Below, in pieces: positions 8,313 to 16,170 of a DNA stretch of 55,466 nt (its first letter is position 1; the number at the start of each line of letters is the position of its first letter). The notes below the pieces were generated by a model. It made no database searches. It was not told the DNA's origin and worked only from the letters and a program-made list of their open reading frames with translations. A program made the translations under genes and the position numbers. This DNA is from Streptomyces olivochromogenes (GTDB lineage: Bacteria; Actinomycetota; Actinomycetes; Streptomycetales; Streptomycetaceae): positions 1 to 55,466 of the forward strand of contig NZ_JADDRL010000066.1 in the NCBI RefSeq assembly GCF_021538895.1, written 5' to 3'.

Positions 8313-9521
8313 GTGCGAGAGGGTGCGTACGACTGTGACGTGCTGGTGATCGGTGGCGGGATCGTCGGTCTGTCGACGGCGTATGCGATCACGCGTGCCG
8401 CGCCGGGCACGCGGGTGACCGTGCTGGAGAAGGAGCCGGGCCCCGCCCGGCACCAGACGGGTCGCAACAGCGGCGTCATCCACAGCGGCATCTACTACCG
8501 GCCGGGCTCGCTGAAGGCGCGGTACGGGGTGCGGGGCGCCGCCGAGATGGTGAAGTTCTGCGCCGAGTACGGCATCGCGCACGCCGTCACCGGCAAGCTG
8601 ATCGTCGCCACCGAGCGGGACGAGCTGCCGCGCCTGCACGCGCTCGTGCAGCGCGGCCGGGAGAACGGGATCCCGGTGCGGGAGCTCGGGATCGCCCAGA
8701 TCGGCGAGTACGAGCCGGAGGTGCGCGGCCTCGCCGCCATACACGTCGGGACGACGGGTGTGTGCGACTTCGTGGCGGTCGCCCGGCAGCTGGCCCAGGC
8801 GTCCGGCGCGGAGATCCGCTACGGGTCGCAGGTCGTCCGGGTGGACCGGCGGCCGGAGCGCGGCGTGGCCGTGCTGACGGCGGCCGGGGACGTCGTGCGC
8901 GGGCAGGTGCTGGTGAACTGCGCCGGGCTGTACTGCGACGAGGTGGCCCGGCTCACCGGGGACGAGCCCGGGATGCGGATCGTGCCGTTCCGCGGGGAGT
9001 ACTACGAGCTGGCCCGGCCCGACCTGGTGCGCGGGCTGGTGTATCCGGTGCCGGATCCGGCGTTCCCGTTCCTCGGGGTGCATCTGACCCGCGGGATCGA
9101 CGGGGGCGTGCACATCGGACCCAATGCCGTGCCCGCGCTGGCACGGGAGGGGTACGGCTGGGGCGTCGTACGGCCCCGGGAACTGGCCGGGACCGTGGCG
9201 TGGCCGGGAGCCTGGCGGATGGCGGGGCGGCACTGGCGGTACGGCGCCGGTGAGCTGCGGCGTTCCGTGTCGCGGGGAGCCTTCACGGAGGCGGTGCGCC
9301 GGCTGTTGCCCGCGGTGCGCGAGGAGGACCTGGTGCCGGCCGCCTCCGGTGTGCGGGCGCAGGCGGTGCTGCGGGACGGGACACTCGTCGACGACTTCCT
9401 GATCCGGGAGGGAGCACGGGCCGTGCACGTGCTGAACGCGCCGTCGCCGGCGGCCACGGCTTCGCTGCCGATCGGCAGGGAGGTGGCCCGCAGAGCGCTG
9501 GCGGTCCTGTCGTCGGTGTGA
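8313..9521 (+). CDS. lhgO: L-2-hydroxyglutarate oxidase-like FAD-dependent oxidoreductase
   Basis: 402 residues from the GTG at 8313, chosen because GGGAGGTG lies ~7 nt upstream and the FAD-binding strand begins at once (DVLVIGGGIVGLSTAYAI, a GxGxxG Rossmann motif at ~13-18). Further family hallmarks are HQTGRNSGVIHSGIYY (flavin-contact region), the GKLIVATE segment, VNCAGLYCD, and a C-terminal PSPAATASLPIG glycine-rich motif. LhgO enzymes oxidise L-2-hydroxyglutarate to 2-oxoglutarate, removing a by-product of central dehydrogenases. The DAO superfamily has many substrates, so the substrate is inferred from whole-sequence resemblance. It is followed by trmB on the same strand with its own promoter. 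Confidence 0.85.
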   Translation: MREGAYDCDVLVIGGGIVGLSTAYAITRAAPGTRVTVLEKEPGPARHQTGRNSGVIHSGIYYRPGSLKARYGVRGAAEMVKFCAEYGIAHAVTGKLIVATERDELPRLHALVQRGRENGIPVRELGIAQIGEYEPEVRGLAAIHVGTTGVCDFVAVARQLAQASGAEIRYGSQVVRVDRRPERGVAVLTAAGDVVRGQVLVNCAGLYCDEVARLTGDEPGMRIVPFRGEYYELARPDLVRGLVYPVPDPAFPFLGVHLTRGIDGGVHIGPNAVPALAREGYGWGVVRPRELAGTVAWPGAWRMAGRHWRYGAGELRRSVSRGAFTEAVRRLLPAVREEDLVPAASGVRAQAVLRDGTLVDDFLIREGARAVHVLNAPSPAATASLPIGREVARRALAVLSSV

Positions 9522-9576
9522 GGCGCGCGACCGGAAGAGGACCGCTCCGCGTCCGTGTCCGCCGCCCCCCACCCCG

Positions 9577-9582
9577 TAAAAT
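9577..9582 (+). promoter_or_regulatory. -10 element implying near-leaderless trmB transcript
   Basis: TAAAAT lies 9 nt before the GTG start at 9592 and no Shine-Dalgarno sequence is visible. Transcription would begin within about 2-3 nt of the start codon. Confidence 0.55.
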
Positions 9583-9591
9583 CGACTCATT

Positions 9592-10410
9592 GTGGCTGAC
9601 TCGCTGAACACCCCCGACGCCCCCCGGCACGTCCCCGGCATCTCCGTCCGGCACACCCGGGCCAAGGGCGAGCCGCGCTTTCCCGACGGCCCCAAGGCCG
9701 ATCCGGCCGGCTCGCACTTCGAGCGACGGATCCGGAGCTTCCAGCCGCGGCGCAGCCGGGTGACGTCCGGGCAGGCGGACGCCCTGCAGCGGCTGTGGCC
9801 CAAGTGGGGGCTGGACATCGACGGTCAGCAGGTGATCGATCTCGGCGACCTGTTCGGCAACGACGGTCCCGTCGTGCTGGAGATCGGCTTCGGGATGGGC
9901 GAGGCCACCGCCGCGATGGCCGCCGGGGACCCCGGCACCAACATCCTCGCCGTCGACGTGCACACCCCGGGACAGGGCAACCTGCTCAACCTCGCCGATC
10001 ACCACGGGCTGTCCAACGTCCGCGTGGGCAACGGCGACGCGATCATCCTGCTGCGGGAGATGCTGCGCCCCGACTCGCTCGACGGGCTGCGCGTCTACTT
10101 CCCCGACCCGTGGCCCAAGAAGCGGCACCACAAGCGGAGACTCATCCAGCCGGAGTTCCTCAGCCTGGCCGCCACCCGGCTCAAGCCGGGTGCGATCGTG
10201 CACTGCGCGACCGACTGGGAGCCGTACGCCGAGCAGATGCTGGAAGTGCTGACGGCGCACCCGGACTTCGAGAACACCTGTCCCGAAGGCGGTTTCGCGC
10301 CCCGTCCCGGCTTCCGGCCGCTGACCCGTTTCGAGGGCCAGGGACTGGACAAAGGACATGTGGTGAATGATCTGCTCTTCCGTCGCGTACAGCACCGGGA
10401 GCAGCAGTAA
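9592..10410 (+). CDS. trmB: tRNA (guanine-N7-)-methyltransferase
   Basis: 272 residues; uses SAM to make m7G46 in the variable loop of tRNAs. Visible motifs: the SAM-binding strand VVLEIGFGMGEATAAMA, AVDVHTPG, and the TrmB signature YFPDPWPKKRHHKRR with the preceding acidic turn. The C-terminal TRFE motif, seen in substrate binding, is present (LTRFEGQG). A streptomycete N-terminal extension of ~80 residues precedes the methyltransferase fold. The GTG at 9592 is chosen because a -10 box lies just upstream and the frame reads MADSLNTPDAP. Confidence 0.95.
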   Translation: MADSLNTPDAPRHVPGISVRHTRAKGEPRFPDGPKADPAGSHFERRIRSFQPRRSRVTSGQADALQRLWPKWGLDIDGQQVIDLGDLFGNDGPVVLEIGFGMGEATAAMAAGDPGTNILAVDVHTPGQGNLLNLADHHGLSNVRVGNGDAIILLREMLRPDSLDGLRVYFPDPWPKKRHHKRRLIQPEFLSLAATRLKPGAIVHCATDWEPYAEQMLEVLTAHPDFENTCPEGGFAPRPGFRPLTRFEGQGLDKGHVVNDLLFRRVQHREQQ

Positions 10411-10423
10411 CCGGAGTCCTCGT

Positions 10424-10429
10424 TAGGGT
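10424..10429 (+). promoter_or_regulatory. -10 element implying leaderless prsW-type transcript
   Basis: TAGGGT lies 7 nt before the GTG at 10437, the spacing expected for a leaderless mRNA. No -35 is obvious, and no ribosome site precedes the start. Confidence 0.55.
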
Positions 10430-10436
10430 CGATGCC

Positions 10437-11759
10437 GTGGCCACCTTCTCGCCGTACCCGACGCCGCCCGCAGGCTCCTTCGAAAGTGCGCTCCGCCACC
10501 CGCGCTGGTGGCAGCGCAAGGGGGTGCGGTATACGGCGATCATCACGCTGCTCGCGCTCTCCGGGCTCGTCATCCTCGCGCTCGTGCGCGAACAGACCGG
10601 CACCGAGGGGTTCCTGGTCGGGATCGGGCTCGCCGTGCTGCCCGTGCCGCTGCTCGTGGCCGCCTTCCGCTGGCTGGACCAGGTCGAGCCGGGGCCCTGG
10701 CGGAACCTGCTGTTCGCGTTCGCCTGGGGCGCCTGCGCGGCGGCGCTGATAGCCATCGTGGCCAACAGCTTCGCCACCAAGTGGATAGCCACGGCCACCG
10801 CGGATCCGAGCAGCGCCGACACCCTGGGCGCCACCGTCATAGCGCCCATCGTCGAGGAGTCGGCCAAGGCGGCGGCCGTGCTCCTGGTCTTCCTCTTCCG
10901 CAGGCGGGACTTCACCGGCATCGTCGACGGCGTGGTGATAGCCGGGGTCACCGCCACCGGGTTCGCCTTCACCGAGAACATCCTCTATCTCGGCACGGCC
11001 TTCGGGGCCGACCAGCTCAACGGCGGCCGCGGCATCGCCTCCGTCACCGCCGCCACCTTCTTCGTGCGCGTGATCATGTCGCCGTTCGCGCACCCCCTCT
11101 TCACCGTCATGACCGGCCTCGGCTTCGGTATCGCCGCACTCTCCGCCGACCGGCAGCGTGCGCGGCGCGTCCTGGTGCCGCTGGGCGGGCTGCTGCTCGC
11201 GATGAGCATGCACGCGTTCTGGAACGGCTCCTCGACCTTCGGCCCGTACGGCTTCTTCGCCGTGTACGGGGCGTTCATGGTGCCCGCGTTCGGGGTGCTG
11301 ACCTGGCTGGCGATCTGGACGCGCCAGCGGGAGCTGCGGACCGTGCGGGAGGAGTTGCCGGCCTATGTGCTCGCCGGCTGGCTGGGGCTCTCCGAGCCGT
11401 TCGTGCTCGGTTCGATGCGGGCGCGGCGGATGGCGCGGGAGTACGCCGGGCACCACCTCGGCAAGCCGGGGGCGCGGGCCGTGGCGCAGTACGAGGCCTA
11501 CGCGACGTCGCTGGCCTTCCTGCGGCACCGGGGGCGCCGCGGGCGGGCGGGGGCCGACTACGTCGTACGGGAGCGGGAGTTGCTGACCGAGTTGTGGAAC
11601 CGGCGGCAGATCGCGCGACCGGCCATGGAGTACGCGGCGCGGACGGCCGCGCCGCCGCGGCCGGTGTACGGGGTGCCGGTGCCGTACGGGCACGGGCACG
11701 GCCACACGTACGGCCGGCCGGCGGCGCCCTATCCCGCGTACAACCCGTATCGGACCTGA
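10437..11759 (+). CDS. PrsW-family intramembrane metalloprotease
   Basis: 440 residues with at least eight hydrophobic segments between ~25 and ~300. PrsW motifs are in order: APIVEESAKAAAV (conserved EExxK), GFAFTENILYL (FxxxEN) and FAHPLFTVMTG (H motif), then a late AMSMHAFWNG His-containing segment. The family contains a B. subtilis site-1 protease for an anti-sigma factor, so a role in membrane proteolysis or signalling is plausible, though no anti-sigma gene is nearby. The C-terminus is a cytoplasmic Gly/Pro/Tyr/His-rich tail. It lies 26 bp after trmB, an arrangement I recall as conserved in Streptomyces. Confidence 0.88.
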   Translation: MATFSPYPTPPAGSFESALRHPRWWQRKGVRYTAIITLLALSGLVILALVREQTGTEGFLVGIGLAVLPVPLLVAAFRWLDQVEPGPWRNLLFAFAWGACAAALIAIVANSFATKWIATATADPSSADTLGATVIAPIVEESAKAAAVLLVFLFRRRDFTGIVDGVVIAGVTATGFAFTENILYLGTAFGADQLNGGRGIASVTAATFFVRVIMSPFAHPLFTVMTGLGFGIAALSADRQRARRVLVPLGGLLLAMSMHAFWNGSSTFGPYGFFAVYGAFMVPAFGVLTWLAIWTRQRELRTVREELPAYVLAGWLGLSEPFVLGSMRARRMAREYAGHHLGKPGARAVAQYEAYATSLAFLRHRGRRGRAGADYVVRERELLTELWNRRQIARPAMEYAARTAAPPRPVYGVPVPYGHGHGHTYGRPAAPYPAYNPYRT

Positions 11760-11805
11760 CCGTCGGCCGCCGTCGGGCCGGAGCCGCCGTCGGGCAGAAG
11801 CACCG

Positions 11806-12451
11806 TCAGGCCGAGGCCTCCGCCAGGCGGTCCAGTTCCTGGGCCGTCAGGGTCAGGCCGGCCACCCCCAGCAGGGCCGGGAGCTGGTCCGTGGTGCGGG
11901 CCGAGGCGATGGGGGCCGTCACCGTCGGCCGGGTGGCCGGCCAGGCCAGGGCCACCGTCGGGACCGGGGTGTCGTGGGCGGCGGCGATCTCGTCCAGGGG
12001 ACGAGGACCCTCCGGCCGCGCTCGGTGGCGAGATGCTTGGCGGTGCCTCCCGCGCGGGCGGCGACGTCCTGTAGGGCGCCCTCGTAGGTGTCGCGGGAGA
12101 CGAGGTTGTAGTGGGGCTGGAGCGCCACGTACCGGGCCAGTCCCTCGCGGTCCGAGAAGTCCAGGGACGCCTGGAGCCGCTCCGCCGAGATGTTGGAGGC
12201 GCCGATGTGCCGCTTTGCTCGCCCTCACCAGTTCGTCGAGTCGGAGCGGTTGCCGCGCGCCTTGGTCCTCCCCCAAGCTCTCAACTTCGTTCGTGCAGGG
12301 GGGACCCCCATCCGATGATCGTCTCGGACTCGCCGCCCCGGTGGCCCTCGACCCACGCCGAGTAAGAGTCGGCGGTGTCGACGAAGTTGCCGCCCAGGGC
12401 GAGGGGGAAGACCTCAAGGTCGGAGGAGCCGAGCTTGTGCAGGGACGTCAT
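11806..12451 (-). pseudogene. Aldo/keto reductase pseudogene (deletions, frameshifts, repeat insertion)
   Basis: The ATG at 12451 begins a recognisable aldo/keto reductase (MTSLHKLGSSDLEVFPL), but the reading frame is broken several times. After ALGGN the sequence jumps straight to FVDTADSYSAW, omitting the ~25 residues expected between two GGN motifs. After GESETIIG the frame runs into a hairpin repeat (12267-12309) and ~60 expected residues are missing. A frameshift near GCAAAGCGGCACATC separates DELVRA from IGASNISAERLQASLDF. YNLVSRDTYEGALQDVAAR is followed directly by AGGTAKHLATERGRR, omitting the middle of the barrel. A last frame change leads to DEIAAAHDTP and the normal C-terminus. No intact catalytic set remains, so this is a decayed gene. 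Confidence 0.9.
12267..12309. repeat. Dispersed hairpin repeat, copy 1 (inside the reductase pseudogene)
   Basis: CCTCCCCCAAGCTCTC, a 15-nt variable centre, then GGGGGGACCCCC. The same arms occur inverted at 47414-47455. The outer C-run and G-run can pair, giving a short hairpin. Confidence 0.85.
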
Positions 12452-12637
12452 GTCGTGGATCAACGAGAGTTCCGGGCCGGCCGATTCCGCGAGACGGGGG
12501 AACCGACCGCAAAGATCCCGCAAACACCGACCGGCAGTCCTGACGTCGGGGGGTTGTCGTCAGGACCGCCGGGGACCGGAGGGGGAAAGACCGGAGAGGG
12601 AAGGAGCCGGGGACCCGTCAGTGCCCCGGGGGGAGGG

Positions 12638-13678
12638 TCAGGGGGTGAGGCCCTTGCCGCGCAGCCACGTCATCGGGTCGATGCCGGTGGCCTGGCCGCC
12701 GGGGTGGACCTCCAGGTGGAGGTGCGGTCCGGTGACGTTGCCGGTGGCGCCGACGCGGCCGATGACGTCGCCCGTGCTGACCTTCTGGCCGGCGGAGACG
12801 CTGATCGAGGACTGGTGGCAGAACCACAGCTCGGTGCCGTCGTCGAGGGTGAGGATCGTCCGGTAGCCGTAGGAGCCGGCCCAGCCCGCCTCGGTGATCG
12901 TGCCGCTGTGGATGGCCTTGATCAGGGTGCCCGTGGGGGCGGCGAAGTCGAGGCCCGTGTGGTAGCCGGAGGACCACATGGCGCCGGCCTGACCGAAGGT
13001 CGAGGTGATCGTGTACGAGGAGGTCGGCAGCGTGTACTGCTTGGCCAGCGCGGCCAGGCGCTCGGCCTCGGCCTTCCGCTTCGCCTCGGCCTCCGCCTTC
13101 TCCTTGGCGGCGGCGGCCTTGGCGGCGGCGGCCTGCTCGGCCTTGGCGGCCACGGCGGCGGCCTGCTTGTCGGCGGCGGCCACGGCGGCGGCAGCGGCCT
13201 TGGTGTCGACCTGGCCCTGCTGCCTCTCGGCCTGGGCCATGATCCGGTTGCGCAGCGCCTCACCGGCGTCGTGCGTGCCCTGGGCGGTGTCGGCGGAGGT
13301 CACGCCGACGCTGCTGAGCGCGGTCGCGGAGCCCTGGGGCGCCGGGGCGGAGGAGTCGTCCTCGCCGAGCAGGGAGCCGACGGAGGGGAGGTCGGGCATG
13401 GAGATGGACACCGGCGGCTTGCCGGTGTTGGCGCTGGCCATGCCGCCCGCGCCGACGGCGGCTATGACGCCGACGCCCAGAACCGTGGAGCTGCGGGCGA
13501 GTCCGCCGCCGCGCTGCTTGGAGACCCGATGCCGGCCGCGTACCGGAGGGAGGGACTCCTCGGTGGGGTTCCACTCCTCCCAGGGGCCCTCGTCGGTGCG
13601 GTAGCTGTCGTAGCCGAAGGTCTCGGTGCGCTGGCTCGGCACGAAGGGGGCTGTGGGGGCAGGCCGGTTGGACGCCAC
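12638..13678 (-). CDS. M23-family cell-wall endopeptidase (LytM/NlpD type), riboswitch-controlled
   Basis: 346 residues. A charged cytoplasmic N-terminus (~1-60) leads to one hydrophobic segment (~61-83, STVLGVGVIAAVGAGGMA), a linker, an Ala/Lys/Glu coiled coil (~140-212), and a C-terminal M23 domain. Metal and catalytic residues are visible: H240 and D244 (HTGLDF), and H319/H321 (HLHLEVH). It probably cleaves peptidoglycan cross-bridges outside the membrane during growth or spore germination. A c-di-AMP (ydaO-type) riboswitch sits immediately upstream on the same strand, as known for several streptomycete cell-wall hydrolases. AAGGAAAGGAG precedes the ATG at 13678. Confidence 0.92.
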   Translation of the reverse strand: MASNRPAPTAPFVPSQRTETFGYDSYRTDEGPWEEWNPTEESLPPVRGRHRVSKQRGGGLARSSTVLGVGVIAAVGAGGMASANTGKPPVSISMPDLPSVGSLLGEDDSSAPAPQGSATALSSVGVTSADTAQGTHDAGEALRNRIMAQAERQQGQVDTKAAAAAVAAADKQAAAVAAKAEQAAAAKAAAAKEKAEAEAKRKAEAERLAALAKQYTLPTSSYTITSTFGQAGAMWSSGYHTGLDFAAPTGTLIKAIHSGTITEAGWAGSYGYRTILTLDDGTELWFCHQSSISVSAGQKVSTGDVIGRVGATGNVTGPHLHLEVHPGGQATGIDPMTWLRGKGLTP

Positions 13679-13692
13679 TCGGGCGTACTCCT

Positions 13693-13836
13693 TTCCTTCC
13701 TCCGCCTACCGGGTTAGCTGACGGGTTCGGAGCAGGAAGGTCTCCTACGCGCGTATACCGGCCGTGGTTACACGGCGGCATTGGCGCGATTCACCCCAAG
13801 GTGGTGGTTCCCCGGTTCCCTCGCGGGATTCGGCGC
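13693..13836 (-). promoter_or_regulatory. ydaO/yuaA-type c-di-AMP riboswitch
   Basis: Read on the minus strand, the leader contains the class hallmarks in order: GGGAACCGGGGAACCA, GGGGTGAATCGCG, a variable hairpin with CCGTGTAACCACGG, GTAGGAGACCTTCCTGCTCC, then AACCCGTCAGCTAACCCGG and GTAGGCGG, ending just before the purine-rich ribosome site of the M23 gene. The ends are approximate. In this class c-di-AMP binding usually switches expression off. Confidence 0.88.
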
Positions 13837-14132
13837 GTGCGCACGGAGCCGCCTCTTGTGACGGCTGGGACGACCGCGCTGCGTTATCGAACGTTAATAG
13901 ACCCAGCGGCCAGATTCCAAGCTCTTCTTCTTGATCGTTAACGAATTTCAGGCGGGACTTACCCCTCCATGAGCGGTGAAAATCGGGCGACTTGACCACA
14001 CCCCAGCATGAACCCGGAAGGTCGCCCTCATTTGACGGTGTGTCAGTTGCTATGCGGAGGGCTTCCGTCCGATCACTGTTCGTGACAACGGGCCGGTAGG
14101 CGCCCAGGAGGGGACACCCGGGCCGGGAAACA

Positions 14133-14171
14133 CTCAGGGCCGGAATCCATGAACTGGATTCCGGCCCTGAG
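14133..14171 (-). terminator. Hairpin downstream of tRNA-fMet
   Basis: A perfect 16-bp stem (CTCAGGGCCGGAATCC with GGATTCCGGCCCTGAG) and a 7-nt loop, 7 nt beyond the 3' end of the minus-strand tRNA. The stem is very strong and has no long T-run. Confidence 0.8.
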
Positions 14172-14178
14172 CCTTCAG

Positions 14179-14252
14179 TAGCGGGGACAGGATTTGAACC
14201 TGCGACCTCTGGGTTATGAGCCCAGCGAGCTACCGAGCTGCTCCACCCCGCG
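14179..14252 (-). tRNA. tRNA-Met(CAU), initiator
   Basis: The 74-nt cloverleaf begins CGCGGGGTGGAGCAG. The anticodon loop is CTCATAA between GGG and CCC pairs, the three G-C pairs typical of initiator tRNA. The first acceptor pair is mismatched (C1/T72). The CCA end is not encoded. Confidence 0.95.
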
Positions 14253-14299
14253 TCGGTGACACCAGCATACGCCATGCGCGGGACGCCCAGCACCAGGGT

Positions 14300-15436
14300 T
14301 TATTCACCGGTCAGCAGATGACGGTTCGGCTCCTTGGCACGGGCCTCGAATTCCGGCAGTACGACGACGTCGACACCCTCGGCCGCGAGCAGCCCGCTCC
14401 CGTCGGCGCCCGCCACGAAGGTGTCCGGCTCCCGCCAGGCCGTGACGACCCGCCGCACCCCGGCTCGCAGGATGAGCCGGGCGCAGGGCGCGGGCCGCGA
14501 GGCGCGCCGGGCACAGGGCTCCAGGCTGCTGTAGACGGTGGCGGCGGGCAGCCTCGGGTCGGCGGGGTCGATCTTCGCCAGCGCCGCCTCCTCGGCGTGC
14601 ACGACGGGATCGTCGCCCTCGCGCGAGTACCCGCGCGCCAGCTCCGTCCCGTCGGCGGCCACCACGACCGCGCCCACGCTGAACGCCGTCCCCGAGGGCG
14701 GGCACAGCGCCGCCAGCTCGCACGCGATCCGCATCCAGTGCCGGTCGGCCGCGGTGACCGACGGCCCGGTTCCGGGGGCGGTCGGCTCGTAGCGCATCAG
14801 GACGACGTCCTCGATCCGGCGCGTCTCCACGAGCCGCAGCCGGCCGCCCTGGTAGCTCCCCGGTCCGAACAGCCGGGGTGCCCGCGGGTCCCCGACGAAC
14901 AACGGCGCGAGGACCAGCTGGAGTTCGTCGGCAAGGCCCTGCTGGAGCAGCTGGGTGTGGACGGTGCCGCCGCCCTCGACCATCAGGCGCCGGACGCCGC
15001 GCTCCTCGTACAGGTGCGTGAGCAGGGCCGGCCAGTCGAGGTCGGCGCCCAGCGGGACGACGTCGGCCGCGAGGCCGAGCCCCCGGGCCCGCTCCGCGCC
15101 CTTCTCGGTCGTGTAGAGGACCTTGTCGCCGCCGGTGTGCCAGAACTTCGCGTCCGGGTCCAGGTCGCCGGAGCCGCTGACCGTGACCTTGAGGGGGTAC
15201 TCCGGCTGTCCGGCCGCGACGCGGGCGGCCCGCCGCTCGGGCGAGTACACCAGCAGGCGCGGGTTGTCCGCGCGGATCGTGCCGGCGCCGACGAGGATGG
15301 CGTCGACCGAGGCCCGCACCTCGTCGACGCGGTCGAAGTCGGCCGGGCCGGACAGGAGGAGCCGCTCGGGGCCGGTGTCGTCCAGATGGCCGTCGAGGGA
15401 GACGGCGGCGGACAGCAGGACGTACGGGTACGGCAT
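14300..15436 (-). CDS. RibD-like bifunctional pyrimidine reductase-deaminase with reversed domain order
   Basis: 378 residues. The N-terminal part (~1-215) is a RibD C-type/DHFR-like reductase (LSAAVSLDGHLDD, VDAILVGAGTIRADNPRL, RRLMVEGGGTVHTQLL). The C-terminal part (~230-375) is a CDA-type deaminase with HAEEAA (280-285) and the zinc cysteines C308 and C318 (SLEPCARRASRPAPCARL). Canonical RibD has the deaminase first. These enzymes turn 2,5-diamino-6-ribosylamino-pyrimidinone phosphate into 5-amino-6-ribitylamino-uracil phosphate. AGGGAGAG precedes the ATG. It is divergent by 76 bp from a MarR gene and sits with a GTP cyclohydrolase II, so it probably works in an accessory flavin-type pathway. 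The exact product is not shown by the sequence. Confidence 0.85.
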   Translation of the reverse strand: MPYPYVLLSAAVSLDGHLDDTGPERLLLSGPADFDRVDEVRASVDAILVGAGTIRADNPRLLVYSPERRAARVAAGQPEYPLKVTVSGSGDLDPDAKFWHTGGDKVLYTTEKGAERARGLGLAADVVPLGADLDWPALLTHLYEERGVRRLMVEGGGTVHTQLLQQGLADELQLVLAPLFVGDPRAPRLFGPGSYQGGRLRLVETRRIEDVVLMRYEPTAPGTGPSVTAADRHWMRIACELAALCPPSGTAFSVGAVVVAADGTELARGYSREGDDPVVHAEEAALAKIDPADPRLPAATVYSSLEPCARRASRPAPCARLILRAGVRRVVTAWREPDTFVAGADGSGLLAAEGVDVVVLPEFEARAKEPNRHLLTGE

Positions 15437-15477
15437 CGGCGCGCTCTCCCTGGTGAAGGCCGGTGAGAAACAAGGGC

Positions 15478-15506
15478 TTGGTTCAAGTTTGAAACAAACT
15501 TACACT
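15478..15506 (+). promoter_or_regulatory. marR-type promoter with MarR operator in the spacer
   Basis: -35 TTGGTT (15478-15483), a 17-bp spacer, and -10 TACACT (15501-15506), with the start codon 7 nt further, so the mRNA is probably leaderless. The spacer holds the palindrome TTCAA-GT-TTGAA (15482-15493), overlapping a second palindrome AAGTTTG-AAA-CAAACTT (15485-15501). This suggests autorepression, and control of the divergent RibD-like gene. Confidence 0.7.
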
Positions 15507-15512
15507 GGCGGT

Positions 15513-16034
15513 ATGACGACCCGCTGGCTCACCCCCGAGGAGCAGCGCGCCTGGCGCGCGTACATCGCCGCGACGCACCTCCTGGAGGACGCGATCGACC
15601 GGCAGCTCCAGCAGGATGCCGGCATGCCCCACCTGTACTACTCCATCCTGGCCAACCTCTCCGAGAGCCCGGAGCGCCGGCTGCGGATGACCGAGCTCGC
15701 GGAGCGGTCGAAGATCACCCGCAGCCGGCTGACGTACGCGGTGGCACGCCTGGAGAAGGACGGGCTGGTGCGGCGGGAGGGCTGCCCCTCGGACAAGCGG
15801 GGCAGCGTCGCCGCGCTGACCGACGAGGGGATGGCCGTACTGGAGCGCACGGCGCCCGGGCATGTCGACACGGTCCGCGCCCTCCTGTTCGACCGGCTCA
15901 CCCCGCGGCAGGTGGAGCAGCTGGAGGAGATCTTCACGGGGGTCGCGCAGGGGCTCCAGGGCGAGGATCCGGGCGAACCGCCCGGCGATGTGCCGTGGCT
16001 GCGGCGCTCGGCACCGTCGTCGCCCTGCTCATGA
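15513..16034 (+). CDS. MarR-family transcriptional regulator
   Basis: 173 residues from the ATG at 15513. The winged helix-turn-helix core is clear: LRMTELAERSKITRSRLTYAVARLEKDGLV with the wing RREGCPSDKRGSVAALTDEG, followed by a dimerisation helix ending in LEEIFTGVAQGL. MarR proteins bind pseudo-palindromes as dimers and release on binding a small aromatic or related ligand. Three similar TTCAA-N2-TTGAA sites lie beside it and upstream of the RibA-like gene, making those genes its likely targets. The ligand could be a flavin or pterin intermediate, but this is inference. Confidence 0.9.
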   Translation: MTTRWLTPEEQRAWRAYIAATHLLEDAIDRQLQQDAGMPHLYYSILANLSESPERRLRMTELAERSKITRSRLTYAVARLEKDGLVRREGCPSDKRGSVAALTDEGMAVLERTAPGHVDTVRALLFDRLTPRQVEQLEEIFTGVAQGLQGEDPGEPPGDVPWLRRSAPSSPCS

Positions 16035-16051
16035 ACCCCACCACAAACCTG

Positions 16052-16111
16052 TTGCTTCAACTTTAAAGCATGGGGTAGGGTCCACAACCGAGGATCTGCT
16101 TCAAATCTGAA
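16052..16111 (+). promoter_or_regulatory. ribA-like promoter with two MarR-type operator sites
   Basis: -35 TTGCTT (16052-16057), an 18-bp spacer, and -10 TAGGGT (16076-16081). Operator 1, TTCAA-CT-TTAAA (16056-16067), is in the spacer. Operator 2, TTCAA-AT-CTGAA (16100-16111), lies 44 bp further, just past the expected start point. Each differs by one base from the palindrome at 15482-15493. Confidence 0.65.
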
Positions 16112-16170
16112 ACAGGCCCTGAGCAGGTGTCCCTGAAGCAGCACAAGGTCACGGAACCCGGAGAACCCGC

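Noticed and set aside
10508..13717. 1,069-codon plus-strand frame across prsW, the pseudogene and the M23 gene
   Set aside because: It crosses several real genes in another frame, and its composition is typical of a high-GC spurious frame.
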